64,000 nucleotides of DNA from Amoebophrya sp. A120 (taxonomy: Eukaryota > Sar > Dinophyceae > Syndiniales > Amoebophryaceae). The position numbers were made by a program, and so were the translations under genes. The DNA is taken from assembly GCA_905178155.1 (NCBI GenBank), contig CAJINV010000008.1, positions 2,046,001 to 2,110,000 on the forward strand. Reading direction: 5' to 3'. Numbering within the stretch: the first letter of the stretch is position 1; each line of letters begins with the position of its first letter. Below the pieces are notes generated by a model. It worked only from the letters and a program-made list of their open reading frames with translations, did not search any database and had not been told where the DNA came from. This document shows positions 1-12,405 of this stretch, piece after piece.

Positions 1-2
1 AG

Positions 3-1044
3 ACGTGCTGCCGGGACATTGTCGGCAACTGCTGCTTCCGCAATTGTCCGGGACAGGTACTGGACGGCTGCGTCGGTTGCGCTTCAACGGCGTGCAACGC
101 GACCCGTACCGGGTACCGAGCGGCCCGTTCTTGGGCCGGCCGGGGGCCCTGCATCCGCGGGTCCGGCGCTTTGGGTTGCCGTCTGTGTGATAGTGCTGGC
201 AGAGCCGGGTTGCATTTCTGCGAGCAAGGAGTTTTCTCCGTGCTCGGGGCCCTGGCGTACATCACGGGCGTGGGTGTCACCTACGCTGGGCAGTCATGCG
301 AGCTCATGGGGAGGGGGGCCGGGTACTGCTGCTGCAACGTCTGCAGGCAGGCGCAATTGATTGGACAAGGCTGTGTGCGGGCGGGTGCGTGCGTTGGCAA
401 GGAGTGTGTGAAGTGCGGCGTCTCGGCAGGCAGGACGGCCACGGCCGTCGCGGTCGGCGGATCCAGTGCCCCGCCCTATCAACTGCAAAAATGTGTGGGT
501 CTGGAAGATTGCCAGGTTTGTCATGCATATTTTGAATGACCCATGATGTCTGTGATGCATGCCCTATCATCACAGATTTTAAGAACAATTTGTGATGCCT
601 CTACCGCATGAGAAATGCCCTCTCCGCGTAGCACAAACTGGAGCCCTCCTGCTGGTCATGCAACACAAATTTTTTTAGAATCCAGAGACAGCATTACTTC
701 CAGACCCAGACATATTTGCAATGCATACGCCCCAACAGCAGACCATGAACGACGGTGGCGCGCAAGCGACATCAGGGGCGCCCTCGCAGCAGACCGACGA
801 TTGGGGACTTCGGCCGGACGAACAGCCCGGCTGTTGGCCCTGCGTATGGAGTTCTCGCCACATCGAATGGACGGGGCGACCGAGCACGCCGGCAGCCGAG
901 GCGCCAAACGGCTCGGCCGTCGTTTCGGGACTGAAGGAATGTGGACGAAAATGGTGCCCGGCCGGAGTTCTCGGAAGCTGTTGCTGTCCTGCCGTCGCTT
1001 GTTCGGCCGCGGTTCTTGCTGATGGTTCCAACCTATCCTATTGA
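3..1044 (+). CDS. Cysteine-rich protein, 5' end cut by window edge
   Basis: I do not recognise the family. The frame is open from base 3 and has no start codon in the window, so the gene is partial. Exon a runs 3-476 and exon b 733-1044, joined in phase 0 across a family A introner. The first exon (about 158 residues) is rich in CC, CxxC and CxC pairs and glycine, as in secreted or surface disulphide-bonded proteins. The second exon is Gln/Ser/Gly/Pro rich, with Cys pairs near the end (PGCWPCVW, GSCCCPAVAC). The correct frame was chosen because it alone concentrates the cysteines and joins cleanly to the downstream frame when one copy of the 5-bp duplication CGCCC is removed. No membrane segment is visible in the part present. 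The role is unknown; an extracellular location is inferred from the cysteines only. Confidence 0.6.
477..727 (+). mobile_element. Introner-like element A1
   Basis: Starts TATCAACTGC and ends GCAATGCATA. The inner inverted repeat is TGGGTCTGGAAG near the left end and CTTCCAGACCCA near the right. Flanked by a perfect 5-bp direct repeat CGCCC (472-476 and 728-732). Removing the element plus one repeat joins the two exons of the cysteine-rich gene in frame. Confidence 0.85.
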
Positions 1045-1360
1045 AAATTGCTTTCGCGCCCTCGTCCTCCCCCAAGAAGAAGACAAGTTTATTTCACTTC
1101 GTATGTAATCGAAGATGATCGATGTTGTTCTCGGATTATAATATCTAGGCTGTCGAGCTGGTGTTGACAGGCCATTTTTTGAAACTGCGACACGGGAGGT
1201 AAGTACTTCGCTCTCGCTCACATTGCGTAGGAGTGACAGCTTGTATACTTACTCCAGAGGGCAACATCATGCAGGACATACAGCTGCAAGGACTTTATTT
1301 TCCAATCCTCGAGAACAGCGGCTGTTACGTGTTGCAGTTACTAAATCTGCTTGCCATGCG
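1045..1360. other. Intergenic spacer and UTRs
   Basis: Between the stop of the cysteine-rich gene and the chosen start of the next gene. I see no conserved coding sequence, RNA gene or repeat. An in-frame upstream start at 1223 would extend the next protein by 46 residues of ordinary composition. Confidence 0.4.
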
Positions 1361-3489
1361 ATGAATATCTTCAAAGTGTTTTTTCCAGTGGGTGGTGGCC
1401 GGGGGATGCGCCTTTCTTTTCGATACACCCTTGCTCTACGCATCGGAAACGGGGCGATGGCCTTCGCCGGGACGAGCCTGCTTGTGCTGCTGAAAGGGCT
1501 TCTTGGTCTGGTAGACGTGATGTCCAGGATCTTGTGGCCGCTGACGAAGTTTGCCAAACTGCTGCTAACTGCTCTCTGGGTGGTCATCGAATTATTTGTG
1601 GAGCTTATCAAGGACGGCGGACGTGGACTCGTGTCCATTTTGACGAAGGCGTACGCCGTACTGTTGAAGGGCTTCGTCTTTGCCTGGAATTATCTCGCCG
1701 CTCCTGCCGCACAGTTTATGCATTGCAAATATGTCTGGGTCTGGGACGAGAGCAGGGCGCGACTTGGACCGTCGCATTCACATGTTCCTGAATTCTGTAA
1801 TGCATGCTGGGGAACGGGCGCACCGCAGCCGCAGGAGCACTGCTTCTGCTTCTGTGTCTCTGTCGTGACGCAAAATCGCAGTTTTTATTCATTTATCATG
1901 CGCGTTATTTAGATTTACCGAGCGATTGCTTGAAAAAAAATTGTCATGCGTAGGCACGTGGTACGGCAGTCAGTTTTTTATCCAGGTGTGAGGGGAACGA
2001 CAGCTTTCCAGACCCAGCCATATTTGCAATGTATACGGTGCTTTTGGAACAACGTTCTCCATCCATTATGGCAAAACATTCTCGTCCCTGTTGGAAACTT
2101 CTTGGGTGTCCAGGTGACCCGGTTGGGGAGTGCGATCGTCACAGGGTGCACGGCAGCCTCGCGCTGCGTTGGGGGAGCCGTGAGTGCCGTTGCGAGAGGT
2201 GTCGCTGCTGCAGCCGGAGCTGCATGCAGATCCCTTGGCAAATGCCCGCGCACCGCCGCTGTGACTTTCGTCTTGCTCGGAGCTGGTGCTGTCTACGAGG
2301 TTGCCACTCACACCGGGCATCACCAGTCGCAACTGCAGATGGAGGCCGACACGGTGATCATCCAGCGGCTCCCGCCTTTGACCACATACCACAAGGAGGT
2401 GGGTGCCACATCAGGATTCTCCTGGAGCGAGCTTGATGAATTGTCTGAGGACGCGAAATTTCAAACAGACGCGTTGATGTCCCAAGACGCACCAGCTCGC
2501 CGTCCTTCGAGCGGAAGAACGGCTTCCCGCCTGCCGCAAGCGGTGAAAAAAGGTCACAAGTTGCGCGGTAGTGCAGCTAAGGCCACGGCGGCTCGACGTG
2601 CAGCAGGAGTTCGCGGCACAAAACGAAACACGAAGGCTTCTACGAACAAGACGAGGATCGTGAAAGAGAATAAGATTCGCCAGGAGCTGCAGGCTCGTCG
2701 TGGCGAAAAGAAGACCGAGATCGAGAAAAAGAAAGTGAATACCCTCGGTAAAAACGTCCGAAGCCCAAATTGTGAAGTTTTTTTTTATCTTTTCCAGTAC
2801 ATACACACCCCCTAGTGGAGATTGGAAAATTTAGAAATTTTGGCGCTCACGCATGACATCAAAGACGGGTGTGCAGCATAGTCTAGTGAATAAGCATCAC
2901 TGACCGAGCCTCTCATCCTGATTAGAAAGCACTAGCAAATCTTCCAAGACGACTAGAAAACGCCACTTATGAAGACCTGCATGAGCAGGAGAAACATACT
3001 GAGCATGCAGAGCTGCATGACAAACCAGGGGTGCGGACGTTTTTACTCAGGATACTGAAGACGGAAAAGCGCCGTGGTCTACCTCGTCGTGGCGGCAGCA
3101 GCAGAGCGCGCACGAGCAGCGACAGCGAGGACGTGGCGCAGAAGCAGAACGAAATTGCGAACGCCGGCGTGACGGAGGCGTACTATGCGAACCAGGTGCG
3201 GATGATTGTGAAGGAGAAAAACGCTGGGCGCTCCGAACTGCGTCGCCGTGGTAGCGGACGCGATAAAAAAGCCACGGGGAGCGGTCCTGACCCAAACGCC
3301 GCAGCTGAAGCTGTTCAAGAATTCCAGAAACTCCCGAGCAACAGCTCTCAATGGCGGGACATCGCTGGGGTATTCGGTTCAGAGTGGCAGGAGCCGGGGG
3401 GGGGGGACCAAGCAACCAGCGGTCCTCGTGGTCCGCAGGCTTCCACTTCCCGAGGAAGCAACTCGGCCGCGGAGAAGAAGGACAATTGA
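1361..3489 (+). CDS. Membrane protein with hydrophobic N-terminal half and basic C-terminal tail
   Basis: Not recognised. Modelled as three exons: 1361-1716, 2041-2739 and 3060-3489, joined across introners A2 and B1. The N-terminal part is strongly hydrophobic over several segments (around MAFAGTSLLVLLKGLLGL and LLLTALWVVIELFVELI), followed by alanine/valine/glycine-rich stretches, so it is probably a multi-span or hairpin membrane protein. From about residue 240 it becomes Lys/Arg/Glu-rich and likely coiled (ENKIRQELQARRGEKK), and the last exon is charged and Ser/Gly rich. ATG 1361 was preferred because it directly precedes the hydrophobic region; the same frame is open back to 1223. The second junction is phase 2 and restores V-K-T-E-K. 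The first junction keeps frame although its flanking repeat has diverged (CAGTT against CGGTG). No function can be assigned. Confidence 0.6.
1717..2035 (+). mobile_element. Introner-like element A2
   Basis: Left end TATGCATTGCAAATATGTCT, continuing GGGTCTGG. Right end CCAGACCCAGCC, then TATTTGCAATGTATA. The flanks CAGTT and CGGTG match at only three of five positions, suggesting an older insertion. Excision keeps the frame of the membrane protein gene. Confidence 0.75.
2740..3054 (+). mobile_element. Introner-like element B1
   Basis: Family B element. The left end carries GGTAAAAACGTCCG and the right end CGGACGTTTTTACTCAGGATA. Flanked by GTGAA (2735-2739) and CTGAA (3055-3059), a 4/5 match. 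Removing element plus one repeat gives an in-frame join in phase 2. Confidence 0.8.
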
Positions 3490-5689
3490 GACCAAGCTAC
3501 TCATATCAGAAATGTCCTTCTTGCTGATGGTGCCTGTGGTTGATGTATACATGCAAGGAATTCAATCATCCGGCCTAAGGCCCTTATTTATGATACAGGC
3601 CATCAAAGCTGCTGCCTTTGCAGCTGCGGAGCGGAAGAAAATTTTTTTCGATACGCATTGCAAATGGAATCGGCAAGTTTCTAATAGCGGCAAGTTGTAG
3701 CGGAGTTGTACAGAAGACTGAGCAGATGCTAAAGATGAAAGAAACTAAGTACTACATGTCAACATTGTATAGATACACAGTCAGGATTCATGATCTTCAG
3801 TGACCCAGCACATCGGTGACGACTTTGTCAGTGGTGGATTGTGGTTTCACTGTTGTAACAGTAGTAGTTTTAAATGATGAAGCTGATGGTGAAGCACTTA
3901 TACATTGTGGAAACGCAGATCGCACAGACAGGAACAAAAGTCTGAGCATCTGAATTTCAATCATGCGTATATGACAAAAACTAGGAGGCGTTATACTGCT
4001 AGCTATGGTGCCCTGCACGGCAAAGGAGAGCCAGAACTGCAGACCAAGACCAACTCGAGTGTTTTACTCCGCACCAATATCAACTGTAGGATGGATTCAC
4101 ATTTATGCTACTGCTTGAGTCGGTAGAGTGAGGAAATAATCACTAAATCACGAGGTGCAATTAGCGAAAATTCTGCTATGAGACAGGGAACGGAATACAA
4201 AAAAGGATGTATCAGTTATTGTCTCGGTGATTCATACAAAAAACGATTGTGTTATTCTAAACAGGTACTATGACTCTCACTATGAATGTATGATTGATGT
4301 TTTGCCTCTTTGCTTTTGCTTATAGGCACCTTCTGTAAAATGAAAATGTCCCGAGAAAGAAAGACAAAGATTCTCATTTACAAGTACTACTTCTTATTGG
4401 GTAAATTCTTTAACTTCTGACGTTGTAGTAGCGCGTGCATGTAAAACCGGCATCGACCAGGAGCGTCAGTCTCACCGACATCAAGAAAAATAACGTCGCG
4501 CCCAGCGCGACGCGATTTTTTGTTGATGTGGTGTTTGTGCTTGACGCATATAGAGGGACCAGGAACCAAATCAGACGCAGCATTATCTCCGTGGGTATCT
4601 ATAATAACTTTTGTTGTCCTTGTGTCCACCACATGGATAACTAAGTTACAACCAGCGGGGAATAAGTCTATAAAGCGCTGCCGTTGCAATCTAAAAATGT
4701 GACGAGAACAAATCTGGGGTGAGCAGGTACTAGATATAGAAATGAAGACTTGTCGAAGAAGAAGTAATATCAGGATCAACAGATGAAAGAGATAGCGATA
4801 TGGGTCAAGCACCCAAGTGCATCCTATAGTGGAGGTAGTCGATTAGAAGTTAATTCATTGCCGGTGAATTACGACTCGGGGACGGGTTGTGGGATAAAAA
4901 TGCGTGAGAAATCTCGCCATCCGTATCCGTTTTCTGATTATAACTTCAACTTGGTGATGAATTTGGATTTGCAGCTTCAGAAGCAGGAGCTTCGTGACTA
5001 TATGCGATCTTCACTGGAACTATCCATTGTGTTCCTTCTTCTGCTCCGTAGTACAGCTGGCGAAGCCACAGCAGCATTCTGATGATTTTTGCTTTTTTCT
5101 GGTTATTTGAGTGGTCGTGGCGCTCGGCGGAGTACTTCCGCTCGTCTCTAATTTCAGTCTTCTCGGTTCGATCGCTTTCCTTGTTGTAGCGGACATACGC
5201 CGACAATTCTCCACGTCGTTGTGCTACAGGTGCTAGGTTGTTCTTGTCACTCTTTTGGTAGAAGGGTCCAACTACTTGCAAGACTTCTTGTCTTCGTGCC
5301 TCTTTCACCTCTCGAATGTGCCACGCTTTTCCAACGCACTACATGCAAAAAGGAGCTGCGCGCCGCTGTACCAATTGGCGAGAGGCGCCGCAGTATGATT
5401 TGCTTTCGAGGATTTTTTTATAGAGTTTACACAGTACTTCACACAGTACTTTTTTACACAGCTGTTTTTTTTTTCGCAGGAAGTCATTCTTTTTTTCGGC
5501 AACACGTCATACAAACATTTTTGCGACAGTTGTATGGTGGACGCCGCCATCGCGTCGCTGTAAGGCTCAAAGACGAAGATCCTGGTTCAATTTGCTGCTT
5601 AGCTGATTCAGAAACCCACCATAGGGTGTTCATTTTGCGAATAATATGTTATAACATCATAGATACTTGAGTTGCTACACGAGAACAAT
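3490..5689. other. Long intergenic region, no supported gene
   Basis: About 2.2 kb, more A/T-rich than the flanking genes. Several short open frames occur on both strands (the longest are about 149 residues at 5221-5670 on + and 141 residues at 4387-4812 on -). None shows a recognisable domain, a splice partner or a biased composition. I see no introner termini, RNA gene or long repeat. Confidence 0.5.
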
Positions 5690-8600
5690 ATGAGCGATTT
5701 TGTGAAAAAGGGGTTCATGCGAACAGGTTCTGTAGCGTTTCTTGTCGCAGATTTCTTTCTGTTCGATGGGTGTGCGCTGGACTACTTCGACACCAGCTGC
5801 GCGGGCTGCGGTGTCGTGCGGCATGTCGAGGCAAGATCGTTTCGACCGCTACCTGCCAGCGATCTGCTCGGGCAGCCCGCGCCGGGCCGGCGGGATCATT
5901 TCTTGCGGCAGCCGTTGCTAGAAACGGCGACCCGGGAGGACCAGCCGGGGGGTCCGGACTTGCTGAAGGAGAAGGTGGATCTCGGAAAGACCCTTTTGTC
6001 CGCCTCTCTAGCCAGTACGGCGCTGCCTGCCTCCACGCTCGCCTCGACGGGGTGGACCGACGACGCGGACTTTTACGACCTGCAAGGAACTTTTCGATCT
6101 GATGCACTTCCTTTATTGCCCGTGAGAGAGAGACGGCCTGGTTGTGGAGAGCACACCCAAGAAACCTCAGAGAGTGCTTCGTACGTCGCAACTTGCGAAC
6201 TACCGGGCGGGGAGTCATCTGTCACGGCGCAGCTGCACTCTCCTCGCGACGACCAGCCGGGCTGCGATGCTCGTGGGTCGGCGTCAAAATTCGTATCCGC
6301 GCCAAGATCTTCTTGCGTCAGTAGTGCAAGAAAAACCTCTGGGGCTGCTTCTTCTTTTTCTGGCGGAAAGCAGCAAAAGCAAAAGGTCGCTGTCGCGGAT
6401 CAGCAAGGAGGCCTCCTCCAGGAAGCAAACAAAGAGGCGCTGCGTCATGATCCTACTGACGTGGAGCCACGATCATGTGCGGAGGTCGGTCTACCTTCTG
6501 GAAGTCTACCGGCGGCGGCCGCGGGTTTAGCCTCCTCCTCGGCTGCCGCAGCTTCTTCGAGCCGAGCACCACGTGACGTCGTAGCACGAGCGCGAGGACC
6601 TTCGGCCGGCGAGAGAGTGGCAAATCTGGCCTGCCTCGCAGGTATGACGCTAATGGGGGCGACCGCGTGGTACGCCACGGCCCACCATCTGCGGAGTCCC
6701 TGCACACGACAGGACGACTTTGACCGGTTATCATGTGTGAAAACGTCCCCACCCCAGAGTTGTCATGCAAATCTGCATGCTGACAATGTTTCTCATGCGG
6801 AGCCCCATGAGAAGCATTTTCCATTCGTGTTTTGGAATTTGTCATGCTCCAATCAGCATGATATACTAGATCTGTGATGCTGCTGAGCTAGCTCAAACAG
6901 CACTGCAACATGAGTCCAGATTTGTCATGCGGAACAGCCAAAACTTGTGGATTTGTCTAGCCGACTCCCCATCTTGACTATGGTGTGGGGACGTTTCTAC
7001 ATAGGATACCGGTGGCGAAGCAGTCAAGCGAGCGCGGGGCACGTGGACGGGTCAACACTGGTAACTGCTGCAGACGAAGAACCGTCTTTGGGCGGTACGT
7101 GGGCTGATTTTTATGAAGGTCATGCCGCGCTGCACGACGGCAGAACGAGAGAGGAAGGTGCTCTTCCGAGCGAATATGTTGAGCGACCTTTTTTCACCAC
7201 GCAAAGTGGGCGGGCACCGGAACTCCGGAAAAATTTTCTCGGCAACAGCAGCGATTATACTGCTGGCAGTACTTCTACTACGGGCACAGGGTCGTCCTCA
7301 GCGAGATCCAGCCATGACTTACTTTTCGCCCCCGGCGGCCAGGATTTTCTGTACGACCGGCAGGGGCGTCTCGCTAGGGCCAACGTCTACGTCCTCCCCT
7401 CCGCGGGCCCGGTGCCGTGGAAATCATTCGGCGTGACGGGCAACAAGAAGGACGGTGTTTTTGAAGACTCTGGTCGTGGAGAGCAGGCAACGAGTGTAGC
7501 TTATGAAGACCGTGACAACTCGTGGCAACGAACCTCAGAGGCGGAAAATCATTCATCAAGAAGGACTCACAACAGCGTCGTATGGACCGTCGCCACACAG
7601 CATCATAAGATAAAAAGGGACACACCCCCTGCGTACAGGAAGGAAGAGTTCGATCGGCTGCTTGTCCTCCAGCATCAAGGTAGAGATCAGAACGCGCCGC
7701 GCGGTGCGATCGCGTCCGTGGAGGTGTCTACGGTGCCGGCAGGTGGGCAAGTCGGTCCAGCACGAACCTACGACCGGACCGAACAGCCCGAGGGTTTAAT
7801 ATTCGGCACGACCTGGGTCGATTCCACGAGCGCAGTGCAGCCGCGTGGTGGGGCTGAACAGGTTCAGCGGGAGGAAGCAGCAGACGAGACGGCGCAAGGG
7901 CCATATTATAATTACCAGCACAACCACCACGTCCTTTTGCCGCCGTGGTCCTCTCTTCGTCCTGCTGATGCGCCATCTACTTCGAGAGGACTACCATTCG
8001 CGCCAAGCTTCTCGGAAAATGCGGAGGACACGAGTGCTACCTCTTGGGCCATTGCCGCGCAGAATTTTCACGACAACATCGTTCTCGCGGAGGCGTACGT
8101 TGGAGAGGCGAAGAGGCCTTTGAAGTTCATCATCGACACCGGCTCCTCTGATAACTGGGTGCTGCAGCGTTTTTCACATGAAAAAGCGTCTCCTCCTTGT
8201 CAGCACACTGCGTCGAAGATTAGCTGCAGTAGTGCTGCGCCAGTAGCACATAGTACACATAATTGGATGGAGACAAGGACAACAAATTTAACGCACGGCA
8301 ATGGAGGTGCAAAAAGAGCTCCAAATATGTAGATGCATTCTTTCAAAATCAATACAACTTTGATTTCTTGGCAAAAGGAGTCGCGCGTCTATTGTCCGAC
8401 GGAGCGCACGGCTTCCAGTTGGTAGCGAAGCGTGAGTTGCACATACAACTGCAGACGTCCCATGTGTTATAATACGGATCACTACAATTGTTCGCGCGAA
8501 CAAGCAAGGTAGAGGACGACTGGTTTTGCTTTTATTGCGTTTTCCGGAAGCTCGCTGGGGGGAGCAGGTGCTGCGGAACACCTTCGACGTGAAAAAAGAG

Positions 8601-11600
8601 AGAAGCGAAGACTTCTCTTGTGTCAGGATGCAGGACGAAAAAAAGGACCGGCGCGACGAGGGTATGAAGAACAGAGACAGGCGGGAGCAAGAAAAGCGAA
8701 AACATCAGCCTCCGTTTGCAGAAATTGACATCCGGTACGGAACCGGTGAGATTCGGGGTGAGAACTGCCGAGAGCGACTCGCGCTGAAGCTCAACACAGA
8801 AGCCAGACGAAGAACCGACACGAGTGCTAGTGTAGCCACGTCGCCCGCGGCCTCGCCGGAAATTCCATCCAACCGGCTGCAACTCCCGGATGTCAGCGAA
8901 ATGCTAATGGTATACAGTGTGGACAGCTTCTAAGAAAACGAAAGAAATTTTTTGTCAGAGGGCGTGGTCTTCTTGTGATTCAGGCTGGAATCATTCACGT
9001 ACTTTTTGTTTGCGCAGCTGCATCAGCACTATGCGCTTTGGGTCAAAGTCGAACCGGCATGCGCGGAGAAAATGAAATTTAAATGACTTAGCATGCACTT
9101 GGGCCCATCAATTGCCTTTACTTCCTCTTAAAAGTCAAAGATAAACTTGCAAGGAGTGGAAGGCTTTGCGCTGACGTGATCATCATGGATAGGTAGTGTC
9201 GCAGCTGCTCCTGTCTTGACACGGCGCTCAGAAGGAAGGATCATTTGTGATCATTGGGTCGCACTTGCTCTGAAGCCCGTTGTTCTGACACGAAGTTTCT
9301 CTTGGACAGTGTTATGTTCGAAATGGCGCAAGAGGTGGGCATCAGCGGCCTTCTCGGCCTGGGCCTTCCGGACTTGGCGGCCATTCACGGGGCCAACGCA
9401 TTATCCTGTGCAAAAGTATCGCACTCGTAGTAATCGCAGTCATGCATTACAAATCTCTTTCTTAAGGCAAACCTGCATTACAAATTTCATTTCTAATGCT
9501 GAGGAAATTTGTCATGCGATTTATACTAGTACGATGCTTCTGCATTTCATACGCATCCGCCGACGACGAAAAGACCGAGGTGCTCGTGGAGAAGCTGGCA
9601 CGGATATCAAAGAGAGAAATCTCCCCTCCCCATATCGAAACAAAGTTTCTGATGCTGGATTTGCGTACACAAATCAGGTCTGTATTGCTGGAGAGGACTG
9701 CAGGCATGTGCCAAGCCTGAGGCGAAAGGTTTTAACATAGGCGACTAGCATGACATATGTCTATGCTGTAAGATAAGCAGCATCACAAACCGCCTGCATA
9801 GTGCGGCGGACTCTCTGGCTTTGCCTTCTTGCAAGACAGACAGGATTTGTGGCCACATATTTTCCGACGGATGCGCTTTCAACACGGGGTGGGGGGATTT
9901 TTCGTCGCAATGACGGAAAGTCCGCGAAAGCTCCTCTTCTTCGACGCTGGGCAGGGCAAGGACGGATAGCAAGAACACCACTGCTCGTCTTGAAGATGCA
10001 GCTTCGTCTGCTTCCCCACATGATATCTCGTCGACATCAACAATCGAGCGTGAGCAGCGGAAGCACGAGACAACACCGTCCGACACACAGCGGTTTCTGT
10101 CTCCTAGAAGTAGGTTGTCGAACGAGAAGGAGAAGAACAAGACGAGCGATCACGAACCACTGGATGACGTTCCTGCAATGCGATTTGAACTGCCTTGCTT
10201 CTACACAATTATGCAGGACGAAGTGGGAGCAGGAGGTCAAACAGAGGGGCAAGAGATTGTGATGTTCCCGCAACACAGGTCACAGGTTCAAAACAGCCCC
10301 ACAGGGCCGCAGCGAAGAAGATACGGGCCAGAGAAAACACCAGGGCAAACGCACGAGGGGGGCGGCGAAGGTCCTTCTAGAGGGCGTCACCATGAGTCGC
10401 ATGCTGGTCTTTATTCCGGGGACCAACGCAACCGCTACCGCCAACCGGGCGCTCGGCCGCGGCATTTTCAGGGCCAGGGGACCCTGTCGGTGGGTGCGTT
10501 TCAGGACATTGCCCCGCGAGGGTCCGTTCAAAACCCACAAGTGTTGCCTGTTCTCCCCAGCTGGAGAGCGAGGGAAATGGGGGTAAGAAAGTATGGGAGA
10601 TCTACTTCTCTTGTTCACGCTTATTCCGAATTAAACTTCGCTCTTTGATGTCTGTCATAAATTTTTTTGGGTACTACCTCCACCTGTACCTAGATGCGGC
10701 CCTACAGCACACGTGTGTAAGTACTGGGTCGATCACTTCCCGTACGTATCAACATAAATCGCTCGCGTTGACAGTGCGCACTTCTTTTGAAACAGGCCCA
10801 GCGCAAAAGCAACGCATCCGCCCGCGATGAAAGACCGAAACGGCACGGGCACGGGCTTGATGTCGTTCTGGGCAACGAGAGTCACTTTGCGCCTGCGCAA
10901 AGCCGGGGGCCAAGCGTACGTGACGAGACAAGCCTGCTGAACGCGCCGAACAACGTGTCCGCAGCGGAAGAGGTCAAGCGGCCAGAGGATTCCATGGCGT
11001 TTTGGCTGGTTGATATCGAACAGGTTTGGTGGTCAAATCTGGAAACGGCTAGAGACATCAACCACGAGCACTCGTCCCGCCGGAGCGAGTCTGGCGGTAC
11101 GCAGCACAAGGAGAAGAGCGGGTCCTCCGGTAGCGCAAAGGACGGAGACAGCGGGCGCCTGGAGGACATGTATTAAGTTCTTTGTGAGCCGCCTTGTTCA
11201 TCATTGACGTGATCATGGTTCATACTAGGATAGTACTAGTACATAATGGATCACCAGTGTGATTTTGTCTGTCGAAAAATATATCCAAAACATGATTTTT
11301 TGTATTGGCGATTGTTTGAAGTGTTTGGTGTGCCGTGACTGATAGATAGAGACGCGGTCGACCACCGCGCGGAGCAAGACCTCCAACACGCAGACGCTAC
11401 AGCGCTGAGAAGAGATCTGTTCATCAGCTTCAAATGAAAATATATCAGCCTGGGGTTCTTCGACTCTGGAACGACAATGCTCGTGCTGCCGTACAACACA
11501 TACCGCACCTTCTATCTCTCGAAAATTTGACCATTGGCGCAATTCAAATCTGAGATGTGAGATTGCGGTTTTCTTGTCATGTATGAGCAGCTGTACTGTA

Positions 11601-12405
11601 GCAGCAGAAGCTCTGGCAGTAGCATGAGATGTCGTTAGGAAAGCGAGAGGTCTGATGTTCACTTGGTGAAGTTGTGCTTTTCTCTGCGACTAAGGTCCCC
11701 GAAAGAAGTTGCTGCGGTAGCAGGTAGTGGTGGAAAACATCTGGCGAGTGGCAGTATTTCAACTCAAAGAAAAAGTACCCATGTTTCAACACCACTGACA
11801 TGTCGATCGTGAAATGAGCAAATTTTTCCTTATGTTTGATACGACTCAGCAAGCGTGTTACCCCCACATCCAACTTGAGGACAAGATCGATTACCTCTCC
11901 TGGCCCACACACTGCTGCTACATGAGCGAGGCTCTGAGTCCGGTGCTTCACTTGAAGTTCAGCAAGGAGAATGGGAAGCAACAGAAGGTGTTTTCGCTGA
12001 CGAACAAGCACTACTGCGGGGGCGAAATGGACGCACTGGTGGGGCGGAGCACAGTAGGCAAGAAAAAAGGTGTTACAGTTACACGTTGACTGCTTGACGC
12101 ACCAGGACACGTCGCAACAAGAGAGACAAGAACTTCTGTCATGCCGGAAACGCTCGCAAGCCTCGACGCTTCATGCATGTGTTTATTGTTCGAATCATGA
12201 TCTTGAGCTTGATATTGGTTGTCATTTTCCTTTTCCCATGGTAGACCGAATCTCTCCGATCAAGCTGCCAAAAGAAATGCACCACCGTAACACTTTTTTC
12301 TTGGGATACACAGGTCTGGAAAACGGAATCATTTTAGGGGAGGTCTTTCACCGGGCCTTCCCAGTAACATATCTGATTGAGCCACCCTATCGAGTGGTCT
12401 TGTAA
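5690..12405 (+). CDS. Pepsin-family (A1) aspartyl protease, BACE/ASP5-like, large and multi-exon
   Basis: Catalytic aspartyl protease, probably membrane-anchored in the secretory pathway. From 5690 a roughly 800-residue Ser/Gly/Asp-rich extension precedes the protease and contains one likely membrane segment (ANLACLAGMTLMGATAWYAT). The A1 fold is then spread over many exons: first catalytic motif FIIDTGSSDNWVL (~8130-8160); flap IRYGTGEI (~8735); GISGLLGLGLPDL (~9335-9375); strand FWLVDIEQVWW (~11000); second catalytic motif FFDSGTTMLVLPYNTY (~11456-11503); PVLHLKF and KVFSLTNKHY (~11938-12015); C-terminal signature IILGEVFHRAF (~12328-12360). The order matches the family. DTGSS plus DSGTT resembles BACE or plasmepsin V/ASP5 rather than pepsin. 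Three introners (B2, D1, C1) and a GT-AG intron (8159-8567) are frame-consistent; other introns are unresolved. ATG 5690 follows an A-rich context. Long insertions separate the conserved blocks. Confidence 0.85.
6729..7008 (+). mobile_element. Introner-like element B2
   Basis: Left end TATCATGTGTGAAAACGTCC followed by CCACCCC; right end GTGTGGGGACG then TTTCTACATAGGATA. Perfect 5-bp duplication CCGGT at 6724-6728 and 7009-7013. Excision joins D-D-F-D-R to W-R-S-S-Q in the protease N-terminal extension. Confidence 0.9.
9402..9551 (+). mobile_element. Introner-like element D1 (150 bp)
   Basis: Shortest element in the window. Left end TATCCTGTGCAAAAGTATCG; right end, read in reverse complement, TATGAAATGCAGAAGCATCG. 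The repeats remain similar for about 35 bp. Perfect duplication CGCAT at 9397-9401 and 9552-9556. Excision gives G-A-N-A-S-A-D-D directly after the protease motif LGLPDLAAIH. Confidence 0.85.
9605..9912 (+). mobile_element. Introner-like element C1
   Basis: Family C, with CCCC-rich ends: left TATCAAAGAGAGAAATCTCC then CCTCCCC; right GGGTGGGGGGATTTTTCG then TCGCAATG. Perfect duplication ACGGA at 9600-9604 and 9913-9917. Lies 53 bp of exon (including one duplication copy) after D1 in the protease gene and is excised in frame. Confidence 0.8.

Noticed and set aside
4387-4812. 141-residue minus-strand open frame
   Set aside because: No recognisable motif and no support from strand or composition.
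8158-8574. 8-bp direct repeat GGTGCTGC around a protease intron, considered as another introner
   Set aside because: A normal GT-AG placement (8159-8567) exists in frame and no inverted repeats are seen.
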